Below are positions 20,595-29,154 of a DNA stretch of 64,000 bases, one piece after another (position 1 is the first letter of the stretch; every line of letters starts with the position of its first letter). A model generated the notes under the pieces. It had not been told where the DNA came from. It saw only the letters and a list, made by a program, of their open reading frames with translations, and searched no databases. This DNA is from Streptomyces sp. DT2A-34 (lineage in GTDB: Bacteria > Actinomycetota > Actinomycetes > Streptomycetales > Streptomycetaceae): positions 5,002,001 to 5,066,000 of the forward strand of contig NZ_JASTWJ010000001.1 in NCBI RefSeq assembly GCF_030499515.1, written 5' to 3'. A program made the position numbers and the translations under genes.

Positions 20595-21878
20595 GTGGAC
20601 ACGATTGCCAGCCTCTTCAGCTTCATCACGACACCCGTTTCCTGGGTCATCGTCCAGTTCCACAAGGTGTACGGCGCTCTCTTCGGCGATGACACCGGGT
20701 GGGCCTGGGGCCTGTCCATCGTGTCCCTGGTGATTCTGATCCGTATCTGCCTGATTCCGCTCTTCGTGAAGCAGATCAAGGCGACCCGGGCCATGCAGAC
20801 GCTCCAGCCTGAGATGAAGAAGATCCAGGAGCGCTACAAGAACGACAAGCAGCGTCAGTCCGAAGAGATGATGAAGCTGTACAAGGAGACGGGCACCAAC
20901 CCGCTCTCCTCGTGCCTTCCCATCCTGGCGCAGTCGCCGTTCTTCTTCGCCCTGTACCACGTGCTCAACAGCATCGCGAACAACGACACCATCGGTGTCA
21001 TCAACCAGAGCCTGTTGCAGAGCGCGCAGAAGGCGCACATCTTCGGGGCCCCGCTGGCTGCGAAGTTCACCGACAGCTCCTCGGACGTCGCGGCGCTCGA
21101 AGCCTCGCTGACCACGGTCCGCATCGTCACCGCGGTCATGATCATCCTGATGTCGGCGTCGCAGTTCTACACGCAGCGCCAGCTGATGACGAAGAACGTC
21201 GACACCACGGTGAAGACGCCGTTCATGCAGCAGCAGAAGATGCTGATGTACGTCTTCCCCATCATGTTCGCCGTCTTCGGTATCAACTTCCCCGTCGGTG
21301 TTCTCGTCTACTGGCTGACCACCAACGTGTGGACCATGGGCCAGCAGATGTACGTCATCCACAACAACCCGACCCCGGGTTCCAAGGCTCAGGCCGCGTA
21401 CCTGGAGCGGCTGACCAAGCATGTCACGCACCACGGCAAGACCCGCGGCCGTGGCGAGCGCGCCATCGTCAAGGCCATCGTGGCCAAGGGCCGCGACCGC
21501 AACGAGTTCGAGCGCAAGTTCATCAATGGCCTGAGCAAGGCCGGTCTCGCGGCGCAGGCCGACGGCACCGTGGTGAAGAGCGAGGGTGCTGTTGCCACCG
21601 TGACCGAGGACGGTACGCCGACCGCTGCTGCTGCCCCCAAGCGTCAGCAGCCGAAGCGGCAGAGCAAGTCTCAGCGTCAGGGTGGCGGTCCGAAGCAGGC
21701 TGGTGAGCCGACGTCGCTGGAGAAGTCCGACGAGCCCGAGGACGCCAAGCCCGAGGACGCCAAGCCCGAGGGCGCCAAGAAGGCCGCGCAGAAGGCCGGC
21801 GGCGGCACCCGCAGCAAGGCCCAGTCCGGGCAGCGCAAGGGCGGCCCGCAGCGTCCCAAGTCCCCGTCCAAGAAGTAA
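20595..21878 (+). CDS. yidC: Membrane protein insertase YidC
   Basis: YidC inserts proteins into the cytoplasmic membrane. The 427-residue product starts at GTG 20595, with AAGGAG upstream. It shows the Gram-positive-type layout: a first helix near residue 10, [21 protein letters not shown], the cytoplasmic hairpin ([26 protein letters not shown]) with the conserved arginine RICLIP, and later helices up to [17 protein letters not shown]. The C-terminal ~125 residues are a charged Lys/Gln/Ala-rich tail that may contact ribosomes. Confidence 0.96.
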   Translation: MDTIASLFSFITTPVSWVIVQFHKVYGALFGDDTGWAWGLSIVSLVILIRICLIPLFVKQIKATRAMQTLQPEMKKIQERYKNDKQRQSEEMMKLYKETGTNPLSSCLPILAQSPFFFALYHVLNSIANNDTIGVINQSLLQSAQKAHIFGAPLAAKFTDSSSDVAALEASLTTVRIVTAVMIILMSASQFYTQRQLMTKNVDTTVKTPFMQQQKMLMYVFPIMFAVFGINFPVGVLVYWLTTNVWTMGQQMYVIHNNPTPGSKAQAAYLERLTKHVTHHGKTRGRGERAIVKAIVAKGRDRNEFERKFINGLSKAGLAAQADGTVVKSEGAVATVTEDGTPTAAAAPKRQQPKRQSKSQRQGGGPKQAGEPTSLEKSDEPEDAKPEDAKPEGAKKAAQKAGGGTRSKAQSGQRKGGPQRPKSPSKK

Positions 21879-21893
21879 GAAGGAGCCCATCCC

Positions 21894-22406
21894 GTGACGG
21901 AAGGCACCACCTCCGCCGCTGCCGAGGGTGTAGACACCCTGACCCGCCTGGAGCAGGAGGGTGAGATCGCGGCGGACTACCTCGAGGGTCTGCTCGACAT
22001 CGCCGATCTCGACGGCGACATCGACATGGACGTCGAGGCCGACCGCGCCGCTGTCTCGATCATCAGCGACGCGGGCGGCCGAGACCTGCAGAAGCTGGTG
22101 GGGCGTGACGGCGAGGTGCTGGAGGCGCTGCAGGAACTCACGCGTCTGGCCGTGCACCGGGAGACCGGGGACCGCAGTCGGCTCATGCTGGACATCGCGG
22201 GCTACCGGGCTCAGAAGCGTGCCGAGCTGTCCGAGCTCGGTGCCAAGGCCGCCGCCGAGGTCAAGAGCTCCGGTGAGCCCGTGAAGCTGAAGCCGATGAC
22301 GCCGTTCGAGCGCAAGGTCGTGCACGACGCGGTCAAGGCCGTGGGCCTGCGCAGCGAGTCCGAGGGCGAGGAGCCGCAGCGGTTCGTCGTCGTGCTTCCC
22401 GCCTGA
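21894..22406 (+). CDS. jag: Jag/KhpB RNA-binding protein (KH and R3H domains)
   Basis: The 170-residue product has an acidic N-terminus, a KH-like domain (VSIISDAGGRDLQKLVGRDGEVLEALQELTRLAVHRETG, about 55-92) and a C-terminal R3H domain (MTPFERKVVHDAVKAVGLRSESEGEEPQRFVVV). Jag/KhpB is a small RNA-binding protein linked to cell division and elongation in Gram-positives. It starts at GTG, 15 bases after yidC, and is followed by a terminator hairpin. Confidence 0.94.
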   Translation: MTEGTTSAAAEGVDTLTRLEQEGEIAADYLEGLLDIADLDGDIDMDVEADRAAVSIISDAGGRDLQKLVGRDGEVLEALQELTRLAVHRETGDRSRLMLDIAGYRAQKRAELSELGAKAAAEVKSSGEPVKLKPMTPFERKVVHDAVKAVGLRSESEGEEPQRFVVVLPA

Positions 22407-22425
22407 TCGGCCCGTACGTTCCCCC

Positions 22426-22451
22426 GGCCCCGTCTGCCCGCAGGCGGGGCC
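22426..22451 (+). terminator. Terminator hairpin after jag
   Basis: GGCCCCGTCTGC paired with GCAGGCGGGGCC (one mismatch, loop of two) lies 20 bases beyond the jag stop, followed by ACTTTGT. It separates the rpmH-jag unit from rsmG. Confidence 0.6.
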
Positions 22452-22528
22452 GAACTTTGTCAGCCTGATAGTTCTGGTGGTTCTGGTGGCCGGCGCCCGG
22501 GCGTCGGCGGTACGGAAGGACGGTCCCC

Positions 22529-23245
22529 GTGACGGAGGCAGCGGAGCTTCCCCCTGCTCCTGAGCAGGCGCGTGCGGTGTTCGGCGATCGCTACGCTGAT
22601 GCGGTCCGCTACGCCGAACTGCTCGCCGAGGCGGGTGTGCAGCGCGGCCTGATCGGCCCGCGTGAGGTGCCCCGCTTGTGGGAGCGGCATCTGCTGAACT
22701 GCGCGGTGCTCTCCGAGGTGGTTCCCGAGGGCGTGACGGTGTGCGATGTCGGCTCGGGCGCCGGACTGCCCGGCATTCCCCTGGCGCTTGTCCGGGAGGA
22801 CCTGAAGATCACGCTCCTGGAGCCCCTGCTGCGCCGTACGAACTTCCTGACGGAGGTCGTGGAGCTGCTGGGGCTGGACCATGTGACGGTCGTCCGTGGT
22901 CGTGCCGAAGAGGTCATGGGGAAGCTGACGCCGGTGCATGTCGTCACCGCACGTGCGGTGGCACCACTGGACCGGCTGGCCACCTGGGGCATCCCGCTGC
23001 TGCGTCCCTACGGTGAGATGCTCGCCCTCAAGGGCGACACGGCGGAAGAGGAGCTGAAGAGCGCGGCGACGGCTCTGAGCAAGCTGGGCGCGGTCGAGAC
23101 GTCGATCCTCCATGTCGGGGAGGGCGTGGTGGACCCGATGTCCACGGTCGTGCGCGTCGAGGTCGGGGAGAGCCCGGGCGGTGTGCGCTTCGCTGCGAAG
23201 AGGGCGAAGGCGGCCAGGACGGGTCGCGCTCGTCGGCGACGCTGA
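22529..23245 (+). CDS. rsmG: 16S rRNA (guanine527-N7)-methyltransferase RsmG
   Basis: RsmG (GidB) methylates G527 in the 530 loop of 16S rRNA; its loss causes low-level streptomycin resistance in Streptomyces. The 238-residue protein from GTG 22529 shows the SAM-binding motif VCDVGSGAGLPGIPLALV, followed by LLEPLLRRTNFL and TARAVAPLDRLATW. The C-terminus is basic (KRAKAARTGRARRRR). It lies upstream of parA-parB in the usual order. Confidence 0.96.
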   Translation: MTEAAELPPAPEQARAVFGDRYADAVRYAELLAEAGVQRGLIGPREVPRLWERHLLNCAVLSEVVPEGVTVCDVGSGAGLPGIPLALVREDLKITLLEPLLRRTNFLTEVVELLGLDHVTVVRGRAEEVMGKLTPVHVVTARAVAPLDRLATWGIPLLRPYGEMLALKGDTAEEELKSAATALSKLGAVETSILHVGEGVVDPMSTVVRVEVGESPGGVRFAAKRAKAARTGRARRRR

Positions 23246-23338
23246 TCCGTCCTGACGACGAGACGTACTCCACACAAGCTGGCAAACCTACGCACGCCGG
23301 AGTGTCGCGACAGTTCGGCCACTGCTGCTGTGCATCGT

Positions 23339-23352
23339 GTTTCACGTGAAAC
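23339..23352. promoter_or_regulatory. parS site 1
   Basis: A perfect GTTTCACGTGAAAC palindrome, the ParB-binding centromere sequence of Streptomyces. It lies in the leader region before parA. Confidence 0.95.
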
Positions 23353-23480
23353 GTCGCTCACTGCTGCACGGCATCATCAGTCGCGGCCGCGCTGCGGCCG
23401 AACCCCGCGACCGAAAGCCCCTCGGATCCCTTAGAGAAGGTGCCTCCGATGACGCTCCGTCCCCCTTGAGGGGCACGGAG

Positions 23481-23489
23481 TTGTCCACA
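23481..23489 (+). promoter_or_regulatory. Consensus DnaA box upstream of parA
   Basis: TTGTCCACA is an exact Streptomyces DnaA consensus, 55 bases before the preferred parA start (23544). A second, weaker match TCTCCACAG follows at 23500-23508. If bound, it would couple parAB expression to DnaA. Confidence 0.55.
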
Positions 23490-23543
23490 GAGGTGGATTT
23501 CTCCACAGAACAACAGGCCTCACTGGTTCGCGACCCCGAAGAC

Positions 23544-24617
23544 ATGGGAGGCTCTGTTCATTGCGAGCCTGAAGTCGAGGAGAGTGAATCCTTGCGGTCC
23601 GACGCCAACATCGCGGGACCGATGACCGATCCGGTCCCCGGTCCCCGTACCGAGTCGATGGGGGAGGATGTTTCACGTGAAACACCGCCCCCGATGGACG
23701 ACACTCCCATCGGTCGTGCTGCCCAACTGGCGGTGGAGGCTCTAGGCCGCGCCGGCGAGGGCCTGCCACGGCCCGAGCAGACCCGCGTGATGGTGGTCGC
23801 CAACCAGAAGGGGGGCGTGGGCAAGACGACAACGACCGTCAACCTTGCCGCGTCACTGGCCCTGCATGGCGCCCGTGTGCTGGTCATCGACCTTGACCCG
23901 CAGGGCAACGCGTCCACGGCCCTGGGGATCGATCATCACGCCGAAGTGCCTTCCATCTACGACGTGTTGGTCGAGAGCAGGCCGCTCGCGGAAGTCGTCC
24001 AGCCGGTCCCCGACGTCGAGGGACTCTTCTGCGCCCCCGCCACGATCGATCTCGCCGGTGCGGAGATCGAGCTGGTGTCCCTGGTGGCACGCGAGAGCCG
24101 ACTGCAGCGGGCCATCCAGGCCTACGAGCAGCCGCTGGACTACATCCTCATCGACTGCCCGCCCTCGCTCGGTCTGCTGACGGTCAATGCGTTGGTGGCC
24201 GGGCAGGAGGTCCTGATCCCGATCCAGTGCGAGTACTACGCGCTGGAGGGCCTCGGCCAGCTGCTGCGCAACGTCGACCTGGTGCGGGGGCACCTCAACC
24301 CCGCCCTGCACGTCTCGACGATCCTGCTGACCATGTACGACGGCCGGACCCGGCTCGCGTCCCAGGTCGCGGACGAGGTGCGCAACCACTTCGGCGAAGA
24401 GGTGCTGCGGACGAGCATTCCCCGCTCGGTCCGTATCTCCGAGGCGCCGAGCTATGGACAGACGGTGCTGACCTACGATCCAGGATCGAGCGGTGCCCTG
24501 TCCTATCTTGAGGCGGCACGAGAAATCGCGCTGAGGGGTGTCGGCGTCAGTTACGACCCGACGCACGCCCATATCGGCGCCCAGAGCAACCCGAGCATGG
24601 TGGAGGGGATCCAGTGA
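23544..24617 (+). CDS. parA: Chromosome-partitioning ATPase ParA
   Basis: ParA is a Walker ATPase that positions origins with ParB, in Streptomyces during sporulation septation. The core has the deviant Walker [15 protein letters not shown], Walker A' [16 protein letters not shown] and Walker [13 protein letters not shown]. The start is uncertain: the frame is open from 23337, and I prefer ATG 23544 ([11 protein letters not shown], 357 residues); ATG 23622 and 23658 are alternatives. A parS at 23670-23683 lies inside the coding region and is read as VSRET. It overlaps parB by four bases (GTGA). Confidence 0.93.
   Translation: MGGSVHCEPEVEESESLRSDANIAGPMTDPVPGPRTESMGEDVSRETPPPMDDTPIGRAAQLAVEALGRAGEGLPRPEQTRVMVVANQKGGVGKTTTTVNLAASLALHGARVLVIDLDPQGNASTALGIDHHAEVPSIYDVLVESRPLAEVVQPVPDVEGLFCAPATIDLAGAEIELVSLVARESRLQRAIQAYEQPLDYILIDCPPSLGLLTVNALVAGQEVLIPIQCEYYALEGLGQLLRNVDLVRGHLNPALHVSTILLTMYDGRTRLASQVADEVRNHFGEEVLRTSIPRSVRISEAPSYGQTVLTYDPGSSGALSYLEAAREIALRGVGVSYDPTHAHIGAQSNPSMVEGIQ
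23670..23683. promoter_or_regulatory. parS site 2 (inside parA)
   Basis: Perfect GTTTCACGTGAAAC within the parA coding sequence, read as Val-Ser-Arg-Glu-Thr. Confidence 0.95.
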
Positions 24618-25711
24618 GCGAGCGACGGAGGGGTTTGGGTCGTGGCCTCGGCGCACTGATCCCTGCTGCACCGACGGAGAAGACGGTGGCCCCGGCCGCA
24701 GTGGGGGGCGCTGCTTCCGCGTCTCCGGCCGCTGTCCCGGTGCTGACCGACCGCGGGGTGGCCGCGGCGAAGGTGGCCACACTGCCGCCTGTTTCACGTG
24801 AAACCGAGGAGCCGTCGCCGAACGGCGCCGTGGAGACGCCCGCACCTCCCATGGGCGCCCACTTCGCGGAGATCCCCCTCGATGCGATCAAGCCGAACCC
24901 GCGGCAGCCGCGTGAGGTCTTCGACGATGACGCCCTGCAGGAACTCGTCACCTCCATCCAGGAGGTCGGTCTCCTCCAGCCGATCGTCGTGCGGCAGATC
25001 GGCCCCGCACAGTACGAGCTCATCATGGGCGAGCGGCGCTGGCGGGCCTGCCGTGAGGCCGGTCTTGATGCGATCCCTGCGATCGTGCGGGCCACGGACG
25101 ACGAGAAGCTCCTCCTGGATGCGCTCCTGGAGAACCTGCACCGCGCTCAGCTGAATCCGATCGAAGAGGCGGCCGCCTACGATCAGCTGCTGAAGGACTT
25201 CAACTGCACGCACGACCAGCTGGCGGACCGCATCGGCCGTTCCCGTCCGCAGGTCTCCAACACCCTGCGCCTGTTGAAGCTCTCGCCCAAGGTGCAGAAC
25301 CGGGTCGCCGCCGGGGTGCTCTCCGCCGGCCACGCGAGGGCGCTCCTCTCCGTCGAGGATCCGGAGGAGCAGGAGCGGCTCGCGTACCGGGTGGTGGCCG
25401 AGGGGCTTTCGGTCCGGTCCGTCGAGGAGATCGTGACCCTGATGGGCTCCCGCCCGCAGAAGACCCAGCGTTCCAGGGGGCCGAGGGCCGGCTCTGTTCC
25501 TTCCCCGGCGCTGTCTGATCTCGCGACCCGCCTCTCGGACCGCTTCGAGACTCGGGTGAAGGTCGAACTGGGCCAGAAGAAGGGCAAGATCACCGTCGAG
25601 TTCGCCTCTCCGGAGGACCTCGAGAGGATTCTCAGCACGCTCGCTCCGGGCGAGAGGCTGGCTCTGCAGAAGAGTCTCCTGGACGATGACGCGGAGGAGA
25701 CTGAAGCCTGA
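24614..25711 (+). CDS. parB: Chromosome-partitioning CTPase/clamp ParB
   Basis: ParB loads at parS, spreads as a sliding clamp and works with ParA and SMC. The 365-residue product from GTG 24614 has the N-terminal ParA-interaction segment ([13 protein letters not shown]), the CTP-binding motifs GERRWRA and [14 protein letters not shown], the helix-turn-helix [23 protein letters not shown] and a C-terminal dimerisation domain. A parS site at 24791-24804 lies in its linker and again reads VSRET. The gene is coupled to parA. Confidence 0.96.
   Translation: MSERRRGLGRGLGALIPAAPTEKTVAPAAVGGAASASPAAVPVLTDRGVAAAKVATLPPVSRETEEPSPNGAVETPAPPMGAHFAEIPLDAIKPNPRQPREVFDDDALQELVTSIQEVGLLQPIVVRQIGPAQYELIMGERRWRACREAGLDAIPAIVRATDDEKLLLDALLENLHRAQLNPIEEAAAYDQLLKDFNCTHDQLADRIGRSRPQVSNTLRLLKLSPKVQNRVAAGVLSAGHARALLSVEDPEEQERLAYRVVAEGLSVRSVEEIVTLMGSRPQKTQRSRGPRAGSVPSPALSDLATRLSDRFETRVKVELGQKKGKITVEFASPEDLERILSTLAPGERLALQKSLLDDDAEETEA
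24791..24804. promoter_or_regulatory. parS site 3 (inside parB)
   Basis: Perfect GTTTCACGTGAAAC in the parB linker region, read as VSRET. Confidence 0.95.
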
Positions 25712-25747
25712 GGCCGGCAGGCCGGTTTTGCTTCCCGGCTTACCCAC

Positions 25748-25784
25748 GCGGGCCGTGTCCGGTGTGTACCGGAACACGGCCCGC
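25748..25784 (+). terminator. Terminator after parB
   Basis: GCGGGCCGTGT pairs with ACACGGCCCGC, the helix extended by CCGG/CCGG around the loop, followed by TCTTTGCTTTCT. It lies 37 bases beyond the parB stop. Confidence 0.75.
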
Positions 25785-25883
25785 TCTTTGCTTTCTGACG
25801 GTATCGATGGAATCGCATCATGGATACGATGCGTTCGGGTATGGCGCATCCACCTGGCAGACCTCTTAGGGGAGGCGGGGTCC

Positions 25884-26144
25884 ATGCGAACGGTGAGCCG
25901 CACCGGACTGGTGAGCGCGGGCCTTGGGCTGCTGGGCGTAGTCGGCGGGTTCGTCGGCAGCCTGCTCAGGGAACGAAGCGCCCTGACAGCCGCTCGCGAC
26001 GCCGCGGGCGAAGGAAGCGAGGAACAGCCTTCATGGGGCGTCGGCTCGTACCGCTCACGCTGGACAACCTTCAGGACCTTCCCAAGCGCTGCCGGGCGTG
26101 TGTCTTCTGGGAGTTGGACCCGGTCAGTGGTGAAGCCGCGGTAA
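25884..26144 (+). CDS. Possible small membrane protein overlapping the GNAT gene
   Basis: From ATG 25884, preceded by GGGGAGG with an eight-base spacer, the frame gives MRTVSRTGLVSAGLGLLGVVGGFVGSLL..., a clear membrane helix followed by a charged stretch (RERSALTAARDAAGEGSEEQPSW). The frame then overlaps the start of the GNAT gene by 112 bases, where its sequence looks like a shadow of that gene. I recognise no family. The start signal is good but the long overlap argues against it, so this is a tentative call. Confidence 0.3.
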   Translation: MRTVSRTGLVSAGLGLLGVVGGFVGSLLRERSALTAARDAAGEGSEEQPSWGVGSYRSRWTTFRTFPSAAGRVSSGSWTRSVVKPR

Positions 26145-26650
26145 AAGCCGGCACTGCAGCCCTGGAGAAGGAAGCCTGGATCTCCGCCGTCCTGCTGGAC
26201 TGGGGCTCCTGCGGTCGGGTCGTCTACGTCGACGACGTACCGGTCGGCTTCGTGCTGTACGCCCCACCTGCTTACGTCCCCCGCTCGACGGCCTTCCCCA
26301 CGAGCCCTGTCTCACCGGACGCGGTGCAGTTGATGACCGCATTCATCATGCCGGGCTATCAGGGGCAGGGACTGGGTCGCGTGATGGTCCAGACGGTCGC
26401 CAAGGATCTGCTGCGGCGGGGCTTCAAGGCGATCGAGGCCTTCGGAGATGCGCGCTGGAAAGAGCCTGCGTGTGTTCTGCCTGCGGACCATCTGTTGGCC
26501 GTGGGATTCAAGACGGTTCGCCCTCACCCGACCTCGCCGCGCTTGCGGTTGGAGCTGCGGACGACGCTGTCCTGGAAGGAAGACGTGGAGATGGCGATCG
26601 ACCGTCTTTTGGGAGCGGTGCAGAAGGAACCGGCGCTGAGGCCGCTGTAG
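26033..26650 (+). CDS. GNAT-family N-acetyltransferase
   Basis: The 205-residue product from ATG 26033 (MGRRLVPLTLDNLQDLPKRCRACVFWELDP), with AGGAA seven to ten bases upstream, has a GNAT fold: an acceptor-binding N-terminal half, the beta-4/alpha-3 acetyl-CoA motif PGYQGQGLGRVMVQTVAKDLLRRG (about 105-128), then a WKEPACVLPADHLLAVGFKTVRPH segment. The substrate is unknown. The gene lies next to parB in most Streptomyces and converges with trxA. Confidence 0.88.
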   Translation: MGRRLVPLTLDNLQDLPKRCRACVFWELDPVSGEAAVKAGTAALEKEAWISAVLLDWGSCGRVVYVDDVPVGFVLYAPPAYVPRSTAFPTSPVSPDAVQLMTAFIMPGYQGQGLGRVMVQTVAKDLLRRGFKAIEAFGDARWKEPACVLPADHLLAVGFKTVRPHPTSPRLRLELRTTLSWKEDVEMAIDRLLGAVQKEPALRPL

Positions 26651-26669
26651 AGCGAGCTGCCTCTTAAAG

Positions 26670-26703
26670 CGAATGGGCCAACCCCCTCGGGTTGGCCCAT
26701 TCG
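26670..26703. terminator. Bidirectional terminator between GNAT gene and trxA
   Basis: A perfect 15-base stem (CGAATGGGCCAACCC paired with GGGTTGGCCCATTCG) and a 4-base loop lie between convergent genes. A parS site begins one base after it. Confidence 0.85.
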
Positions 26704-26704
26704 T

Positions 26705-26718
26705 GTTTCACGTGAAAC
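26705..26718. promoter_or_regulatory. parS site 4
   Basis: Perfect GTTTCACGTGAAAC between the terminator and the trxA stop codon. Confidence 0.95.
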
Positions 26719-26719
26719 G

Positions 26720-27052
26720 TCACTCGGCGATGAAGTCCTCGAGGTCGCGGACGATCGCGGCCTTCGGCTTGGCGCCGACGATGGTCTTGGCGACCTCGCC
26801 GTTGTGGTAGACGTTCAGCGTCGGGATGGACATGACGCCGTACTTGGCGGCCGTACCCGGGTTCTCGTCGATGTTCAGCTTGACGATCTCGATCTTGTCA
26901 CCGTACTCGGCGGCGATCGCCTCGAGGGACGGCGCGATCTGGCGGCACGGCCCGCACCAGGCGGCCCAGAAGTCCACCAGGACGGGCTTGTCGCTCTTGA
27001 GGACGTCCTGCTCGAAGGAGTCGTCGGTCACGTTCTTCAGGGTGCCGGCCAC
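26720..27052 (-). CDS. trxA: Thioredoxin
   Basis: A 110-residue thioredoxin with the redox-active motif WCGPC (FWAAWCGPCRQIAPSLE) and the cis-proline loop MSIPTLNVY. It reduces protein disulfides and is recharged by TrxB, whose gene is 42 bases upstream on the same strand. trxB-trxA is probably one operon driven by the SigR-type promoter at 28133-28158. Confidence 0.97.
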   Translation of the reverse strand: MAGTLKNVTDDSFEQDVLKSDKPVLVDFWAAWCGPCRQIAPSLEAIAAEYGDKIEIVKLNIDENPGTAAKYGVMSIPTLNVYHNGEVAKTIVGAKPKAAIVRDLEDFIAE

Positions 27053-27094
27053 GGCGGGCTCCTTAACTTTGGTGCGTGGTGGGGTGGGTGAGGG

Positions 27095-28063
27095 TCAGAC
27101 AGAGGTCTTCTCGGGCTCGGCCTGCTCCTCGTCCGCGAGGGCGGCGAGGAAACGCTCGGCGTCGAGGGCGGCGGAGCAGCCGGTGCCGGCCGCGGTGATG
27201 GCCTGGCGGTAGGTGTGGTCCACCACGTCGCCGGCGCCGAAGACACCGGTCAGGTTGGTGCGGGTGGAGGGCGCGTCGACCTTGAGGTAGCCCTCCTCGT
27301 CCAGCTCCAGCTGGCCCTTGAACAGCTCGGTGCGCGGGTCGTGGCCGATCGCGATGAACAGGCCGGTGACCGCCAGGTCCGAGAGCTCGCCGGTCTTGAC
27401 GTTGCGCAGCTTCAGGCCGGAGAGCTTCTGCTCGCCCTGGACTTCGGCCACCTCGCTGTCCCAGACGAACTTGATCTTCGGGTCGGCGAAGGCGCGGTCC
27501 TGCATCGCCTTGGAGGCGCGCAGGGTGTCACGGCGGTGGACGATGGTCACGGACTTGGCGAAGCGGGAGAGGAAGGTGGCCTCCTCCATCGCGGTGTCGC
27601 CGCCGCCGATCACGGCGATGTCCTGGTCCTTGAAGAAGAAGCCGTCACAGGTGGCGCACCAGGAGACACCGCGGCCGGAGAGCGCGTCCTCGTTCGGCAG
27701 GCCGAGCTTGCGGTGCTGCGAGCCGGTGGTGACGATGACGGCCTTCGCCTGGTGGACCGTGCCCGCGGTGTCGGTGACGGTCTTGATCTCACCGCTCAGG
27801 TCGACGTTGACGATGTCGTCCGGGACGAGCTCGGCGCCGAAGCGCTCGGCCTGGGCGCGCATGTTGTCCATGAGCTCGGGGCCCATGATGCCGTCCTGGA
27901 AGCCCGGGAAGTTCTCCACCTCGGTCGTGTTCATGAGCGCACCGCCAGCGGTGACGGCTCCCTCGAACACAAGCGGCTTCAGCGACGCGCGCGCGGTGTA
28001 GAGCGCTGCCGTGTAGCCGGCGGGCCCGGAGCCGATGATGATCACGTTACGGACGTCGCTCAC
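27095..28063 (-). CDS. trxB: Thioredoxin reductase
   Basis: NADPH-dependent flavoenzyme that reduces TrxA. The start is GTG 28063 ([13 protein letters not shown]) with GAGGA nine bases upstream; the frame stays open another 47 codons without conserved sequence. The 322-residue product has the FAD motif [16 protein letters not shown], the redox pair CATC in [13 protein letters not shown], the NADPH motif [10 protein letters not shown] and the C-terminal FAD motif [10 protein letters not shown]. It is followed by trxA. Confidence 0.97.
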   Translation of the reverse strand: MSDVRNVIIIGSGPAGYTAALYTARASLKPLVFEGAVTAGGALMNTTEVENFPGFQDGIMGPELMDNMRAQAERFGAELVPDDIVNVDLSGEIKTVTDTAGTVHQAKAVIVTTGSQHRKLGLPNEDALSGRGVSWCATCDGFFFKDQDIAVIGGGDTAMEEATFLSRFAKSVTIVHRRDTLRASKAMQDRAFADPKIKFVWDSEVAEVQGEQKLSGLKLRNVKTGELSDLAVTGLFIAIGHDPRTELFKGQLELDEEGYLKVDAPSTRTNLTGVFGAGDVVDHTYRQAITAAGTGCSAALDAERFLAALADEEQAEPEKTSV

Positions 28064-28132
28064 GGCTTGATTCCTCGTCTCTGGACTGCGTCGTCGGACC
28101 GGGGGAGCCCTTTCAGAACTCTCACCCCACCC

Positions 28133-28158
28133 AACGGATCCTAAGGGGCGCGCATTCC
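28133..28158 (-). promoter_or_regulatory. SigR-type promoter of trxB (GGAAT-N18-GTT)
   Basis: On the minus strand GGAAT (28154-28158) is followed after exactly 18 bases by GTT (28133-28135), matching the SigR consensus for thiol-stress genes. trxBA is a classic SigR target in S. coelicolor. The site is about 70 bases upstream of the trxB start. Confidence 0.75.
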
Positions 28159-28231
28159 CACTGTGTCCGGGCACACGGTGACGCCACACTGTAGGGGTTG
28201 TCACGCCTGAGGGAGACGAAGCGCCGGATTC

Positions 28232-29154
28232 TCAGGAGAGCGTGTAGGAGTCCTTCAGGAGAACCTTGGCCGTGGCTGACGACGGCTGCTTCACGCAGGT
28301 CGCGTCCATGACGTAGACGGTGACCCGGGTGTTGTCCGAGGCATCGCGCAGGACGACGAGCAGGGCGTCCTTGCCTTGGTAGACACCTTCCTCAGCGGCG
28401 AGCGCCGCGTCGTTGCGGCCGATGCCTTTCTTGATGCAGTCGGGCACCGTGATCTCGCGCAGGATCTGGGGACTCTTGGTGTCCGGTCCGCCTTCCACGC
28501 CCAGGCTCCGCTCCGGGCCGCGGGAGCTACCTGGGGAGCTCTCGCTCTTGGCCAGGAGATCTGCGACCTGCTTCTCCAGTTTCGCTGCGGAGAAGGTGTC
28601 GGCGGAGGTCTGCTCACCGTTGGCCGATGGACCGGCTCCGCCGCCCATCAAAGAGGTCAGCAGCACAGAGCCGAGACCCAGGGCGGCGGCCGTGAAAGCG
28701 GCGCTGAGGACGGCGACCTTGCGTCGGCCGGCCTTCTTGCGGTCCTTCCGGCCGGGGCCGGTGGTCGAGGAGCGGGCGTGGCCTGCCGGACGGTCTGTCG
28801 TTGCCGATGTTTCACGTGAAACATGCGCGCTGTCGTCCGCTTCCGAGACCGAGCGGGCGGCGCTGGCGAACTTCGGCTGGTCGACGTCATCGGGCGCCGT
28901 GGCGTTGAGCAGTGCCTCTGCGGCGAGGGCGGCGTCGATCCGTCCCGCGACATCAGCGGGCATGTGCGCCGGTCCGGGCAGAGCGCCGAGTAGCCCCCGG
29001 ATCTCCTCAAGTGATGCGTGGACGTCCGCGCACAGCTCGCACTCGTCCAGATGCCGCCGTACGTCGGCGGTCCTGGACGGGGGAGAAGACCCTCGGTGAG
29101 GTCGGAGATCTCGGCGACGTCCGGGTGCCCGGCCGTGTCTGTCGTGGAAGTCAC
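28232..29154 (-). pseudogene. Zinc anti-sigma factor for SigM, frameshifted by one base
   Basis: A membrane anti-sigma factor of the ZAS type. The true start is ATG 29154 (MTSTTDTAGHPDVAEISDLTEGLL), overlapping the sigM stop by four bases. One base is missing in the G-run at 29079-29083 (minus CCCCC), so the body (PSRTADVRRHLDECELCADV..., with the HxxxCxxC zinc motif) is in another frame. The remainder has a membrane helix (VAVLSAAFTAAALGLGSVLLTSL) and an extracytoplasmic domain of about 120 residues with two cysteines. A parS lies inside and reads VSRET. It matches the mycobacterial sigM-rsmA-trxB-trxC order. Sequencing error is likely. Confidence 0.8.
28809..28822. promoter_or_regulatory. 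parS site 5 (inside the anti-sigma gene)
   Basis: Perfect GTTTCACGTGAAAC, extended to an 18-base palindrome by flanking AT/AT; read on the minus strand as VSRET. Confidence 0.95.
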
